DNA from: Dendrocalamus latiflorus
Taxonomy: Eukaryota > Streptophyta > Magnoliopsida > Poales > Poaceae
Assembly: GCA_017311315.1 (NCBI GenBank)
Contig: CM029640.1
Coordinates: 30,689,092-30,753,091 of the forward strand
DNA: 64,000 nucleotides
Direction of reading: 5' to 3'
The translations under genes were made by a program, and so were the position numbers. This document shows positions 43,782 through 55,975 of the stretch, piece by piece; the stretch's first letter is position 1, and every line of letters begins with the position of its first letter. Under the pieces are notes generated by a model. It searched no databases. It saw nothing but the letters and a program-made list of their open reading frames with translations, and was not told the origin of the DNA.

Positions 43782-44785
43782 AGGCACTACCACAGAAAGG
43801 ATCATCACAGACGGTTCAAAACCATCATCACAGGTCTGAATTTATGTGTCTATGATAATAGGTTGTTATCATAGACTACTCTCGAACCGTTTGTGATAAG
43901 TTACAATGTAGACGGTTTTTCAAAAAAACCATCTGTGATATTCAGATATCACGGACGGTTCTTAAACATAGTCATCTGTGATAGTCTATTATCACAAACA
44001 ATTCTAGTTTAGAACTGTTTGTGATTGTATCGCGTTCTCATAAATAGGCATCATTCAGTTCATCAACATTCTTTAATTGCATTATAAAACAATATAATTA
44101 GAGAATGCAGATGAACCAAAACAGACCTATTTATGAGAACAAGATCATCATGCAATAAGTTTTGGCACCATGTCTTCATCTTGTAATAAAATATGAATGT
44201 CAACAAGGGATGAAACCCTATCCATGCATCAATCATCACAAGAATTAAGACATCAATAATTAATTTTCACATGTACAAGCATCAAGATTTACGTGACCAA
44301 AACCCTAGACATCCAACAATTTCGAATGGGGGATATACACCAGCGATGAAGGAGAGGCGACAGCAACGTCATCATTGTGTCATGTTGGTGACGCTACACA
44401 AGACACTTTTATGTCACTTACAACAAGAATGTCCTGTGCAGCAAACTACGGCGTCACAATCGGAGGCGGACGATCTCACGACGGCAATCGGTGTCATTGA
44501 GGGGATAGGGCGATTCAATTTGGAGAAGGAAGTAGGAATAAAGAATGGATGAACTAGAGGCAGAACAAAATATCCTCATCAGTTTTGGTTCTTAAGAGTG
44601 ACATTGGGGGAATAGAGAGGAGGAGGAGTAAGGGGCGAGAGGTGGGAGGAGACTGGTTCCTGCCGTTCGATGTGAAGAAAATGGATGGGTGAGATCAAAA
44701 ACCTAGGAGAGAAGTCACAGATCGATGATGTGGCATTATGACAGACGATTTGGATTAAAAATCGTCTGCGATGTATGCTGACATC

Positions 44786-47700
44786 ATAGATGAAAAGTCC
44801 CCAAAAATTCAAACCAAAAATTTCCTTAATTGTTGCTGCATTTTTGAGTGTATTTTGAAGACTTTCCCTTTTTGGAAAGTCTCCCCGCGCCCGCTTTCCT
44901 CTTCTGGCCGGGCGCTTTCCCTTCTCCTCTAGCGCCGCCCTCTTTCCCGCCTTCTTCCTTTCCCCGGCGCCCGCTCCTTTTCCCTTCCCCGCTGGCGCCC
45001 CGCTTCCTCCCCGCCTTCTCCCCGCGCACGCGCTCGCGCTCGCGCTGCGCGTTATGCCCACGCCCGCACCGCCTTCGCGCCCCTGGTTTCGCCTCCGACC
45101 ACGCCACCCCGCCGTCCCCCGGTCCGAAGGCAGCACCCCCCTCCCGCGCCACGCGTCGCCGCCTCCTCCCTTTGGTCCCCACCTGCCAGCCCCTCTCCCT
45201 CTCCTCCCGTTCCCCGCAAGCCTCGCCGTTGCCCATGCCGCCACGGCCACATGCTCCCGCGCCCATAGCCCCGCCTTTACTGCCGCTCAGCGTTGGACAT
45301 CGCTCCATGTCGCGGAGGAGACACTCCACCAGCTCCCCGTCCTCTGTTGACCCCGGCGCCGCGCCCGTTTCCTTCCTCTCTACAGATCCCCTCCGCTCGG
45401 GGCATAAAAGCCACCCATCCACTCCCCACTCCTCCTTTGCTTCCCAAGCCTTTTCGCCACCCCCATTCGCCTCCCACCTCTCCTAAACAACTCCCCGAGC
45501 CGCCAATCGAAGTCCCGTCGCCCGTAGCTCCGCCGCTGTCTTCATCTGCGCCGGCGACCCTGTAAACCAGTTATCCCTCTTTTTCCCTTCATTTTTCAAT
45601 TGCATTCGCCCAGAACACCTTCACCCTCCCCTAAACCCTTTGCTGCCCTCCTCTGGCCAGGTGAAACACCGAGGAATCCCGGCGACGAAGCTCCCTCCTG
45701 GCGAAAATACCTCACCGTGGCCAGCTTACCCCGAGGCTTCCCAGCTCACACCTCCACCGCCATTGTGAGCCCCTGCTCCCTTTAACCGAGAATCTGCCCT
45801 CCGATTGGGCAAATCGCCACCGGAGAGCCCCTGAACCACCGTGGAGCCGATTCCTCCCCTTCTGCCGCTCGCCGCCGTCAGTGACCCTTCCCTCTCCCAA
45901 AACCCCAAAATGGGTTCCCCTCTCGGAGGTCTACCCACTGGTGCCTTCGGTTGCTGCCGACGATCTCCCTAGCGCCCAGACCGCTGTCGCCACCGTAGCC
46001 CTGTCCCGGGGTACTGTAGCGGCTGGAGGAGCAAAAAGACCCCTCCCCGCGACGTGGCCCTTCCTCCTCCGTCCATCCCTTCCATTGCCATATGACCACA
46101 TTCGTCCGATTCCACCGTACCGTTTCGCCCGCTCTCCCCACCCCGCTGCCATCCGATTGCCACCCCACTCTGATCCAGCCGTCCACTTCCCCTCCATCCC
46201 GGCCGTCCACCCCAGGCTGTGCGTCGTTCATCCGAGCAAGCGTGAGCGCGCGCGGGAGTGGGCCGAGCCCCGGCCTGCTTTGCCGCTGAGCGCACGCGCG
46301 GGCCACGCGTTTGCCTGCCGGGCCGTGCGGAGCGCACCGCCGTGGGCTGCGCTGGCCGTTCGACCGCGCGGGCCGCGCAATGCTAGGCTGCACTGTAGCC
46401 TGGGTCGGCCCATCACTGTTCCTTTGATTTTTTTTCCAGGAGATTTAATCTTTTCTAAAATACAGAAAAACCCAAATAAATCCTAGAAAATCACAGAAAA
46501 TTCCAAAAATTCCCAAATTTCACCACTTTGCTCCATTTAATGCCCTGAACCCATTTTTGACCTCATTTTCCCCATATTCATTCCAGAAAAATTCTAAAAA
46601 TTCCCCATTTGCATCTTTTTGCATTTTACTCCTTTTTAATTAGTTTATTTTTTCCTCGCTTGAATAGTTTCAAGCCGTACTTACTTATTTTATGTGTTTG
46701 CGCTAGTTTCGGAGATCCCGGAGGTTCAGGTGCAGTCTCAGGAGCTAGGAGCTTCTACGTTCGAGCTAGCCGAGATCATCCAGATTAACGGCAAGTCGCA
46801 ACACCTTGATCATATTGCTTTCCCATGCCATTTAATTATGTTATTATGCTAGTTTCATTAATGCTAGTTGTGAAATGTTAGTTTATGTAAAACAAAAATA
46901 TTTAGAATGACTTGTAATATAGATACAACCTACCACCGTTAAATGCCATGTTAAACTTGTAGCCCCGCCTTTGTAACCCTAGCTTTACCCTAAGTGTAGT
47001 ATCATCACATGTAGGTTATTATTATTATCTCATTCAAAACTTTACACTAATAAGGATGTGGCCGTGGGCCGGTAGATTTAGAAAACTCGGAGTTAGGGTA
47101 AGGTAGTATGGGACACCGTACCCTAGGGTGGCAGTGCGGGCGTGCACAAGTTAGGGTAAGGGTGTTGTGGGGAACCACAAGACGGTCTTCGCCCACCGCT
47201 TTGCCCTAGGGTTGAGGTTGCGGACCTCGTGAAAATATAAGGACTAGACCCTTATGCCAAGCAAATGACATAGTACCCGCTCAACCACAGGTGTTGACTT
47301 GTTAACCCTGGTTTAGTATCTGCTCAACCTAAGTGAAGCCCTGCATTGGGAGTCGGTACGGATTGCGAATCCGAACTAAGACAACGATAGGTCCCCTCAA
47401 CTCGGGCCTGGCGTTCCGTGGTGGCCAATGGATACCCGAGGTTGTGTGGATTCCGCACCTATCGGGCGGAGTGTATATCGAGGGTTGAGCAGCGAAAAGA
47501 CCCGGTTCCTTAACTCAGTCATGAGGGTTAAGGTTGCGTGTGGGTAAAGTTGAGCAACTCTGTAGAGTCAATTAAATGGTATTCGAATACGTTGTGCTCC
47601 CGGTTAATGGAGCTGTGTCACTTGGGTGACTCTAGATGCGAAGCTTAAGTAGTTTTCATAAGTGTTTAACTGGATTAGTTGATTAATTATCTTTTTATGA

Positions 47701-48205
47701 AAACCCCTAATGTTAAGGAGTAGTTGTATCTCTTTAAAAGTTTTTGAAGACATTTGCAAGAAAAACTGCATCCCAAAGTTAATAAAAACAAGTATACTCC
47801 CTTCCTTTGTTGATCCGTGCAAAGTAGTAAGTTAGGTTTTCCGTTGTGATTTGCTGAGCGGTTAGCTCACGGCTTACTAAAACCTTTCAGAAGATCAAGA
47901 CGTCGGTGAAGGTCTCCCCGTTGAGGAAGCCCCAGAGGATCTCTTCTTCGACGAGGACCCATGGCTTTAGGTCTTCGCCGCGCTCAAGCTGGTCTTGGAA
48001 GTCTTTTGTGATGTAATATAAACTTTGGGCTTGCATGCCCCGCTGCTGAAAACTGGTTGTTAAACCATATGTGAAATATATGCTGGACTTTTGTTGTTAG
48101 CATGTGATGGTTCACTCTTGCGCGACATTCCATAACCGTTCATGCGTGAATAGTTGCGGGATGCCGTGTCCGTAGGCGCCCCTGGAAACGGGGCGTTATA
48201 ATAGA
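44786..48205 (+). mobile_element. Solo LTR of a gypsy element (3,410 bp) inside the CACTA element
   Basis: The sequence 44791-48200 starts TG and ends GGGGCGTTATA (probably from TTACA). It is bounded by the 5-bp duplication ATAGA (44786-44790, 48201-48205), with CACTA subterminal repeats directly outside. No gag-pol is inside. Orientation is uncertain: a TATA-like CATAAAAG at about 45402, a coding-like spliced segment and an AATATAAA-rich stretch near 48015 favour +. Size fits long grass gypsy LTRs. Confidence 0.7.
46707..47970 (+). other. Coding-like segments joined by a GC-AG intron inside the solo LTR
   Basis: The segment ending at 46790 reads SEIPEVQVQSQELGASTFEL and AEIIQIN. It is followed at 46791 by GCAAGT, the consensus of GC-AG introns. 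At 47891, after CTTTCAG, an acidic C-terminus resumes in the matching phase (EDQDVGEGLPVEEAPEDLFF, DEDPWL) and stops at TAG 47968-47970. The phase agreement and acidic bias suggest a real small protein of the LTR transcript. I do not recognise it and its first exon is not defined. Confidence 0.45.
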
Positions 48206-48418
48206 CAGTTTTTAATCCTAACCATCTATGGTAATATCACAGACAGTTCTTAATGGGAACTGTTTTCGATAATTATGTATCACAGATGATTCTTGCCATC
48301 GCTAGTAATGTATATGGTCATGCTTTTAAAATCATCTATGATAATTGCAACATTGATAGTTCTCTAGAATCGTCTGTGATGAGGTGTCCAGTATAGCCTT
48401 TTTTTTGTAGTAGTGAGG

Positions 48419-49130
48419 CCAACGATGGTTGGAGGAGGCCAGCACTAGTGGAGGCTATAGAAGACTAGCGGGGGCTAGATAAGGTCAGTAGCGATGGTGA
48501 GACAGCTGCTGAAGAGGCCAACGACTACCAAAAATGATAACTCTAAGAACAAGCTACTCTACTCTAAATCCCCCAACAACAATAGTGCCATCTTCGCTGG
48601 TGGCGGCCTCACATCATGGCTAGATCTAGTGACGCCATCATTGTGATAAGGCTCAGCCAAATTTGGAGAAGAGGGTGACACCAGGCACTCGCCCCTAGCG
48701 TATGCTGCACTGACACTTCCTCATCACGTGTGCCCTCACCCATGACACGCCGACTGAGTAGCAATAGGAAATTGATGGCCTTGTGCTCCTGTTCATCAAA
48801 TCTGGCACTACCACGTAGGGGCACAACAAGATCCGATCAGACCTGGGGCTGCAAAAAGCGATGGGCCCGCCCGGCCACCAGCGTGCTCGTCTCCATGACA
48901 TGACAGCCACAAAAGATGATTGGAGAGATCCCAGATCTGGGAAGATGGGGAGGGAGGGGAAGGAAAAAGTGAGGAGGAGTTGCAACTAGGGGGCTCGCTA
49001 CCATCGCTGGTGGAGGGGGGCCTTTGGTAGTGCAGGCTGGGTCTCCCATGGGAGCGGCTCAAAGGCCCTGAGGGGATAGCTCATCTTCTTTTTGCTTGAG
49101 TTTTTAGCTAGGATGTTAGTAAAAAATTAC
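48419..49130. other. Sequence right of the CACTA element, no gene recognised
   Basis: Moderately GC-rich; minus-strand frames (e.g. 48985-48695) have no known domain. Confidence 0.35.
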
Positions 49131-50139
49131 TAGCTACTACCTCTGGTCAAAACATAAGCCATTCTAGGATCCATTTGGATCAAGTATTTTAGGTTTGATC
49201 ATTAATATATAAAGAATTAGAAAAACCAACTAACATTATACCATTCTTTTCAAAATGATAGCATAGCAAAAGCCCATTCGATCGTGTTGTATGTGCATGC
49301 ATCCTAAAGCATAATAGACCCAACTAACTCCATCCCCATTCGCCCGTTGCATTCCAGTCCTCTTGCTCTCTTTGCTTAGGTCTTAGGCGTGTAGTTGTGG
49401 CGATGAGGGCCCAACATGTGGCCCATCGATTGCCGCAAGCAAGCCCTCCTCTCTGGAACCCTTCCCTCCCTGCCCAACGACATGCATGTGGGCACACATG
49501 ACGAGGGCTGGCGTGTGGCCACTGCGAGACAAGTGCGAATGCAGAAAATAGATGTTGAAAGAGTGTCCCACTACCCTGGTGACCTCCATTCTCATCGTCG
49601 ATTCTCCCAATTTCTCCACCCTAATGCCTCATTCTCAAAGTTGATACAGAGGAAATTTGAATTTGGTGGATATATGTCATGTACTCTATTAGTGCTTAGA
49701 TTTCTATGGTTAAGAAGTATCATTCGCAGTTACTACAGTGATTACATCCACTTTTTTGCTCGATATACTTGCTAAAACTTGCATGGAACTATATTTCTAT
49801 TGATACTTTTTAGACGAATTTATGTTGATACTTCGTATGTGTATGTAGATATATATGCGAACATACGTAAGCCTACCAATGCACCACAAATTCAATGTTG
49901 GTATATATGTGATACGTCACATTTAGTCTAAAAATGTAGCATGCTTTTAAACCTTGGTTAGATTATTCTACATTATGCAAATGATAGGGTCCTGTTCTTC
50001 TCTGAATTATGGTTCCATGTTCCTAGAGTTAATATTGTTTTATAAAATTATTTTTTGTGCTCTGTTCTATTGCTTAACAGTCTTGTCAAGAACTATCTCA
50101 ATATTTGTATTTTGTAAACTGCTCAAGTGTCATGAGGTT
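49131..50139. other. Intergenic with a Stowaway-like scrap
   Basis: CTACCTCTGGTCAAAACATA at about 49138 resembles a worn Stowaway terminus. The rest shows no coding signal. Confidence 0.35.
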
Positions 50140-51960
50140 TCTTGATGTCTCAACTTGTTTCATGAGGTTTCATGATGTCTCAACTAGTTTTAGAAGGTTT
50201 CACAACTAAGTTTCATGAGGTTTCATTACCAAGTTTTGTGGTGTTTCATAAGATTTTAAGGCTAACTTTCATGAAGTTTCATGAAGTTTTTGTAGCGCCT
50301 CCATAAAGTTGAATTTTAAGTTTTATGAGATTTCATAAAGTTTCATGAGGTTTCATTACTATGTTTCATGACTAAGTCTCAATATTTAATTTTGTAAATT
50401 GCTCAAGTTTCATGATGTTTCATGAGGTTTCACAACTAGGTTTTCATGAAGATTACTAAAGTTTCATGTCTAATTTTCATCAAGTTTTAAGATGTTTCAT
50501 GACTAAGTATCGTGAGGTTTCAAGACTGACTTGAAGTTTCATGAAGTTTTTTTTGTAGTGAATTCATGAAGTTGAAAGCTTTCTGTAGCGGATCCATGAA
50601 GTTGAATTGCAAGTTTCATGAGGTTTCATAAAGCTTCAGAATGTTTTACAACTAAGTTTCATGACAAAGTTTCATGGTGTTTCATTAAATTTAATAAAGT
50701 TTCAGAAGATTTCATGCTTAAGTTGACTAAATTTCATAAGATTTTATGTCTTGTTTCATGGCATTTCATGAGGTTTCATAAAGTTTTTTCTGTAGTGATT
50801 CATGAAGTTGAAATTTTTTTTTGTAGTAGATTCATGAAGTTGAACTCCAGGTTTCATAAAGTTTTAGGAGGTTTCAAGACTAAATTTCGTGAGGTTTCAT
50901 GACTAAGTTTCATGGTGTTTCATTAAGTTTTTAGATCTTTCATGCCTAAGTTGAATAAGTGTCATATGGTTTTATATCTAAGTCACAGTGTTTAATGAGG
51001 TTTCATAAAATTTTTTGTAGCAGATTCATGAGGTTGAAAGTTTTTTGTAGCAGATTTATGAAGTTGAACTCCAACTTTCATCAGGTTTCATGATGTTTTA
51101 TAGGTTTCATGACTAAGTTTCATGGTGTTTTATTAAGTTTCATAAAGTTCCAAGAGTTTCATGCCTAAGTAACTAAGTTTTATAGATTTTATATCTAAGT
51201 TTCATGGTGTTTCATGAGACTTTATAAAGTTTTTGTAAGGGATTCATAAAGTTAAAAGTTTTTTGTAGCGGATTCATAAAGTTAAACTCTAGGTTTCATG
51301 AGGTTTCATAAAGTTTCAGGGGGTTTTATTACCAAGTTTTATAAGGTTTTATGACTAAGTTTAATGGTATTTTGTTAAGTCTCATAAAGTTTCTAGAGCT
51401 TTCATGCCTATGTTGACTAAGTTTCATAAGGTTTCATATCTAAGTTTTATGGTGTTTAATGAGGTTTCATAAAAAAAACTTTGTAGCGGATTCATGAAGT
51501 TGAATGTTTTTTTGTAGTGGATTCATGAAGTTGAACTCCAAATTTCATGAGGTATTATAAAGTTTTATTAGGTTTCATGACTAAGTTTCATGGTATTTCA
51601 TTAAGTTTCATAAATTTTCAAGAGGTTTCATGTCTAAGTTGATGTTTTATGCCTATGTTGACCAAGTTTTATAAGATTTTATGTCTAAGTTTCATGAGGT
51701 TTCATAAAAGTTTCAAAAGGTTTAATGCTTAAGTTGACTAAGTTCATGAGGTTACGTGACTAAGTTTCATGACGTTTTCAAGAGGTTCTATGACTAGGTT
51801 TTATGATGTTTTCATATGGTTTCATAACTAAGTTTCATGAGGTCCTATGCCCAAGTCTCATGATTAAAAGTTCATGAATTTTCATAAAGTTCAAGTTTTA
51901 TAAAATTTTCATGAATTTTTTATGTCCAAGTCTCATGATTATGGTTCACGAATCTTGTCG
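50140..51960. repeat. Satellite-like array of TTTCATGAGG words with 220-250-bp higher order
   Basis: The whole stretch is made of variants of AAGTTTCATGAGGTTTCATG and GACTAAGTTTCATGGTG. The landmark GTTGAACTCC recurs at 50601, 50839, 51063, 51281 and 51530 (spacings 238, 224, 218, 249), giving a higher-order unit with a GTAGCGGATTCATGAAG segment. Divergence between units is high. Reading frames inside (e.g. 50618-50902) are repeat products. Confidence 0.85.
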
Positions 51961-52109
51961 ATTCATTTCTTTATTTTTTTTTGCATCCCTATCTCTCTGA
52001 ACATTATTTGTGGTCAATAGAGCTTTCATTATCTTGTGCAGTACTAATCTTATCCAAGGTCATATTGATACATTTGATCATGGGTGGAACGACCTACACA
52101 CATACACCA

Positions 52110-52310
52110 AACCTAACCACCTTCTTAAAACTTTTGAAATTTGTTGAAAGTCATAAGAAATTCTTGAAACCTTGAACCTAAAACCCACCTAACACTTACT
52201 TGAAACTTCTGAAACTTGATGAAAGCCAGATAAAACTTGCTAAAACCTACATGACACTTGCTTGAAACTATTGAAAGTTGCTTGATACCTACAACTAGAA
52301 AACTAATACC
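52110..52310. repeat. Inverted-orientation patch of the same word family
   Basis: ACTTGAAACTTCTGAAACTT-type words are the reverse complement of the motif at 50140-51960. They suggest a second, inverted patch separated by about 150 bp. Confidence 0.5.
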
Positions 52311-53172
52311 TACTGAGACCAAGATTTCCTATTTTATAAGAAACAATCTCAATGGTATACCGTGAACTAGCTATGCTCATTTCATGTGGCTCATTTGCAC
52401 AATATGATATTTGAAACTCCTAAAAAGTAATGACTACTTCATGAAATGCCTAAAATAATGCTTGCATAAAACTCCTAGAGTAAGTTGATACATTCACAAA
52501 ACTATTGAAACAAACAATTATGAAAAGAAAATCTTGAAATGCATATAAGAAAACTCGTGAAACATAATTCCTTTATGCATCATATCACAAAAGTTACACT
52601 AAATCTGTTTTTTTATTGCGAATTTGGTAGGAATGTTGAAACGTTGTGTTCTGATGGCATCGCATAAATAACGGTTAGATGCTGTACCGTTAGAAACATG
52701 CCTGGACGATATAGCGTGGTGTAGCCACGTCTATAAAGAATTAACTAGATTGACAACATAAAATTGATATCACTAGGTCCATCATGAAATATGTTTTCAT
52801 AATATATAATTGCTTTATTTAAAAATAATATATTTTTATAGAAAATTACTGGTCAACGTGTTACCTTAGAGCTTACGTCAATATCCTAGAGAACTTGTAT
52901 ATTTTGATAGGGAGGGAGTAGCGGTAATCAATCAGCATTCAAATACGTTTGCCCCACAGTATTGTAGGGCCCACCCCCACCATGTCAGGGTCAGCTACCG
53001 GGTGGCGGAGCCGAGCCAAGACCGGCCGAGCCTAACCAGCACGATGGGCGCGCACCGAATCGCCAAATCTGGCCGCGTCCGGCTGTGATTCCGGTCTTTC
53101 TCGAGCGCGAGCCCGAGCCCCGTAGCACGCACTGACCCCCACCCCACGACCGAGTCGAGTCGGACTCACCCA
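52311..53172. other. Intergenic upstream of the U-box gene
   Basis: AT-rich to about 52,930 with a Stowaway-like right end (TAGGGAGGGAGTAGC at about 52908), then GC-rich promoter-proximal DNA. Confidence 0.4.
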
Positions 53173-53203
53173 CACGTGCTGGCCACCTCCCGCCTACTTA
53201 TAC
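53173..53203 (+). promoter_or_regulatory. Promoter elements of the U-box gene (G-box and TATA-like)
   Basis: A G-box CACGTG at 53173-53178 and a TATA-like TTATAC at 53198-53203 lie about 180-205 bp before the ATG. A pyrimidine-rich leader (CTCCACTCTCCTCTCCCCCC) follows, as usual for grass genes. G-boxes bind bZIP/bHLH factors. Confidence 0.5.
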
Positions 53204-53378
53204 CCGGCGCGCTTCGTCTCCCTCGATCTCCACTCTCCTCTCCCCCCACCACCCCACGCACGCACGCGGATCACATCTCCATCGCGAGCTAGCTAGCTAG
53301 GCCAGATCCGAACCAAAGCGAACGGCGCGGAGCTAGCAGACGAGCCGCAGCAAGAGTAAGAGCCGCCGGGGGCCGCCA

Positions 53379-54602
53379 ATGCCGGGGAGCGTGCCGCTGG
53401 CGCTGGGGCTGGACACGGCGGGGGTGCAGGTGCCGTGGTACTTCCGGTGCCCCATCTCGCTGGAGCTCATGAGCGACCCCGTCACCGTCGCCACCGGCCA
53501 GACCTACGACCGCGCCAGCATTGAGTCCTGGGTGGCCACGGGCAACACCACCTGCCCCGTCACGCGCGCCCCGCTCGCCGACTTCACGCTCATCCCCAAC
53601 CACACCCTCCGCCGCCTCATCCAGGAGTGGTGCGTCGCGCACCGCTCCCTCGGCGTCGAGCGCATCCCCACGCCCAAGCAGCCAGCCGACCCGGACCTCA
53701 TCCGCTCCCTCATCTCCCAGGGCCCTGCCCTCCCCGCGCTCAGGAAGCTCAGGGCGCTCGCCAGGGAGTCCGACAAGAACAGGCTCGTCATGGCCACGCA
53801 CGAGACCAGGGCCGCCCTCGTCGAGTTGGCGTTCGGGGGAGGCGGCGAGGAGGTCGAGGCGGAGGCCATGGCGGTGCTCGCTCTCGTCGGGATGGGGGAG
53901 GCGGAGGCCGTCGATGTGGTGGCGAGGGAGGAGAGGGTCACCAGGGTCGGCAAGATTCTTGGCGGCCAGGGGACGACGCTGGAGGCCAAGGTTAACGCGG
54001 GGGCCGTGGTCGAGGCCGCGGCCGCGGCGTCGGGTGCGGAGGCCAGGGCAGTGCTGGGCGCAGCGGAGGGGGTCATGGAGGGGCTGGTCGCGCTGGTGGA
54101 GGAGAAGGCTAGCGCGCGCGCCGTGCGGGTCGGGATCCGGGGTCTGTTCGCGCTCTGCCTGGTCAAGGAGAACCGGCCCCGCGCCGTGGCGGCCGGAGCG
54201 GCGGCGGCGCTCGCGCAGCGCGTGGCGGAGGGCGGCGGGACGGGGGAGCTTGAGCGCGCGCTGGCCGCGCTGGAGCGGCTGTGCCGGACGGAGGGCGGCT
54301 GGGACGCGGTGGTCGCGGGCGCCGGGGGCGGGCCCGCGGCTGTGGCCGCGCTGGTGCGCGCCATGTCCGGGCGCGCGGCGGAGCACGCGGCGGGCGCCCT
54401 GGTGGCCGTGGTGGGCGGCTCCGAGGCGCTGCAGGTGGAGGCCGTCCGCGCCGGCGCCATGAACCAGCTGATCCTGATGGTGCAGGGCGGGTGCTCGGAG
54501 CGCGCCAAGCGCAAGGCGCAGCACCTCCTGAAGCTGCTCCGGTCCGCCTGGCCGACCGCCGACTCCATCGCCAACTCCGACGACTTCCTCCAACCGTACT
54601 AA
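53379..54602 (+). CDS. U-box domain E3 ubiquitin ligase with ARM-like repeats (PUB25/26-like)
   Basis: Plant U-box proteins recruit E2 enzymes through the U-box and bind substrates through armadillo repeats; relatives act in stress and immune signalling. The single exon encodes 407 residues, typical of the short U-box-ARM class. The U-box spans about residues 18-92: VPWYFRCPISLELMSDPVT, then TYDRASIESWVATGNTTCPV and NHTLRRLIQEWC. Residues 120-395 are Ala/Leu-rich helical repeats (VRVGIRGLFALCLVKENRP, ALAALERLCRTEGGWDAVVA), ending GCSERAKRKAQHLLKLL. The start at 53379 gives the expected short N-terminus. The gene is extremely GC-rich, which creates long meaningless frames on the other strand and other frames. 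Intron-free structure and no stops suggest it is functional. The exact orthologue cannot be fixed without a tree. Confidence 0.95.
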   Translation: MPGSVPLALGLDTAGVQVPWYFRCPISLELMSDPVTVATGQTYDRASIESWVATGNTTCPVTRAPLADFTLIPNHTLRRLIQEWCVAHRSLGVERIPTPKQPADPDLIRSLISQGPALPALRKLRALARESDKNRLVMATHETRAALVELAFGGGGEEVEAEAMAVLALVGMGEAEAVDVVAREERVTRVGKILGGQGTTLEAKVNAGAVVEAAAAASGAEARAVLGAAEGVMEGLVALVEEKASARAVRVGIRGLFALCLVKENRPRAVAAGAAAALAQRVAEGGGTGELERALAALERLCRTEGGWDAVVAGAGGGPAAVAALVRAMSGRAAEHAAGALVAVVGGSEALQVEAVRAGAMNQLILMVQGGCSERAKRKAQHLLKLLRSAWPTADSIANSDDFLQPY

Positions 54603-55155
54603 CCCACCCACATTCGACAGGTCACATTGCATTCCCCGGGGCGAAGCTAGAAAGACTAGCGAGCGCTACGCTCACTAGCCGTTTGTACGCCCTTTCAACA
54701 TAATCACGGCGGCGCGGCGAGGCGGCGGCGGTGTTGTATGTACGGCGGTAGTAGGATCGACCGAAGGAGAAAATTTCTTCTCTCAAATTTCCAATTTTGT
54801 ATGTATCGTTGGCACTAGGGAGGGGAGGTCTTGATTTGCATCCGTCCCGTTCTTCTTTTTTTTATTTTTATCTCTTGCAGAAATTTCTTTTTTTTTTGTT
54901 TTTGCGTTGCTGTCGTGGGCGCGGCCGTGTCGCGCGCGCGTGTGTTCGCGTCAGTGCAAGTACAGGTGAAGCGGAGGACTGGAGGAGAAAAGATTGCGCA
55001 TTGAAAGCCGGGCTGAGCAGAGCTTGGCCGGTGTGGGGATGGGGCTGCGCCTTGCGCAGGATGCTTCTGCAGAATGGAATGTTGTTGCGCTCAAGTTATT
55101 AGCTCCCTTGTTTTCTCTCGTCTTTCCCCTCTCCCCAAGCCTCTCCAAGTGTGTC

Positions 55156-55206
<51 letters not shown>

Positions 55207-55734
55207 CCAGATTTGATTTGGAGAGGAGGCATGGCATGGCATGTACTACTGGTAATGGTAATGGGATCAGAATAGAGAAGCATCAGGGCAACACGATCCA
55301 GGCAGGCAGAGGCCGCTCTCTACTGCTGCAGCTCCTGCTCTGCCTGCGTCTCTTTTGACCGGATTGGTGAGGAGGAGCGAGCGAGTGAAGACTGGCTAGC
55401 TCGATCATTACTGCGGCCACCCCATCTTGGACTGGACTGCTATGTTGTTTGTTTCCTAGTTCATCTCCCTCTCCTGAGTTTGATCCCCCCACACACACTG
55501 GCCTGAAGAAAACAGACGTAAATATCTACTGCACAAGCTAGTACTACTCCGTGAAGAACAAACAAAACACCGTGTCTGTATCTCACCTTTGCTCGATCCT
55601 TCGTGCGAGTGAAGTACGGAAAGTGAAAACTGTGGAAAATATAAGATAGAGCTGGAGTACCCGCATCGCGTCCTCGCTCGCTGCTACCGTCCACGCTATT
55701 CGCTGGCACGGCATGCGCTTTCTTTCTTTTTTTA
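54603..55734. other. 3' region of the U-box gene and intergenic DNA
   Basis: The 3' UTR probably covers the first few hundred bases; no clear poly(A) signal was picked out. A (GA)n tract lies at 55159-55202. Confidence 0.45.
55159..55202. repeat. (GA)n microsatellite, about 21 units
   Basis: Uninterrupted AG dinucleotides. Confidence 0.95.
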
Positions 55735-55975
55735 CTTGCTTTTTTTAAAATTTTTTAGTCTTTGAGCAGCTACTTTTATAATTTTATTCTAAGATATACA
55801 AATAAAATTTTATAATTTTATTCTAAGATGTATTAATAAAGTTATAATATTTTTAACTATTTTTAACGTTAAATTTAATAATATAATTTTTATAATTAAT
55901 TTAAATAATTTTAAATTTATTGACGAAGTTTAATGACACGAATTTTAAAAATTAAGTAAAAAGAATGGAAGGAGC
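55735..55975. repeat. Stowaway-like MITE remnant
   Basis: TTTTATAATTTTATTCTAAG occurs twice, and the right end AAAAGAATGGAAGGAGCAG is a worn GGAGGGAGTA-type terminus; similar to 5815-6055. Confidence 0.45.

Larger units (their letters stand above)
43782..48418. mobile_element. CACTA (En/Spm) element, non-autonomous, split by a solo LTR
   Basis: The TIRs CACTACCACAGAAAGG (from 43785) and inverted CACTACTACAAAAAAAAGG (ending 48415) are flanked by the 3-bp duplication AGG (43782-43784, 48416-48418). Subterminal repeats of the type TCACAGACGGTT / TCATCTGTGATA occur in both orientations at 43,800-44,040 and 48,200-48,390, as in CACTA elements. No TNPD-type transposase frame was seen. Confidence 0.85.

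Noticed and set aside
44579..46486. Several 120-220-codon Pro/Ser/Arg-rich frames on both strands
   Set aside because: They lie in the GC-rich part of the solo LTR and CACTA element, overlap each other in all frames and show no domain. Only the acidic segments near 46.7 and 47.9 kb were kept as a question.
50140..51960. CRISPR-like array
   Set aside because: Repeats are degenerate, lack unique spacers of constant size, and the genome is a plant nuclear genome.
53289..54632. 447-codon and 356-codon frames antisense to, and 313-codon frame overlapping, the U-box gene
   Set aside because: They are consequences of the extreme GC content and codon bias of the real gene; their translations are Arg/Pro/Ala/His-rich without any domain.
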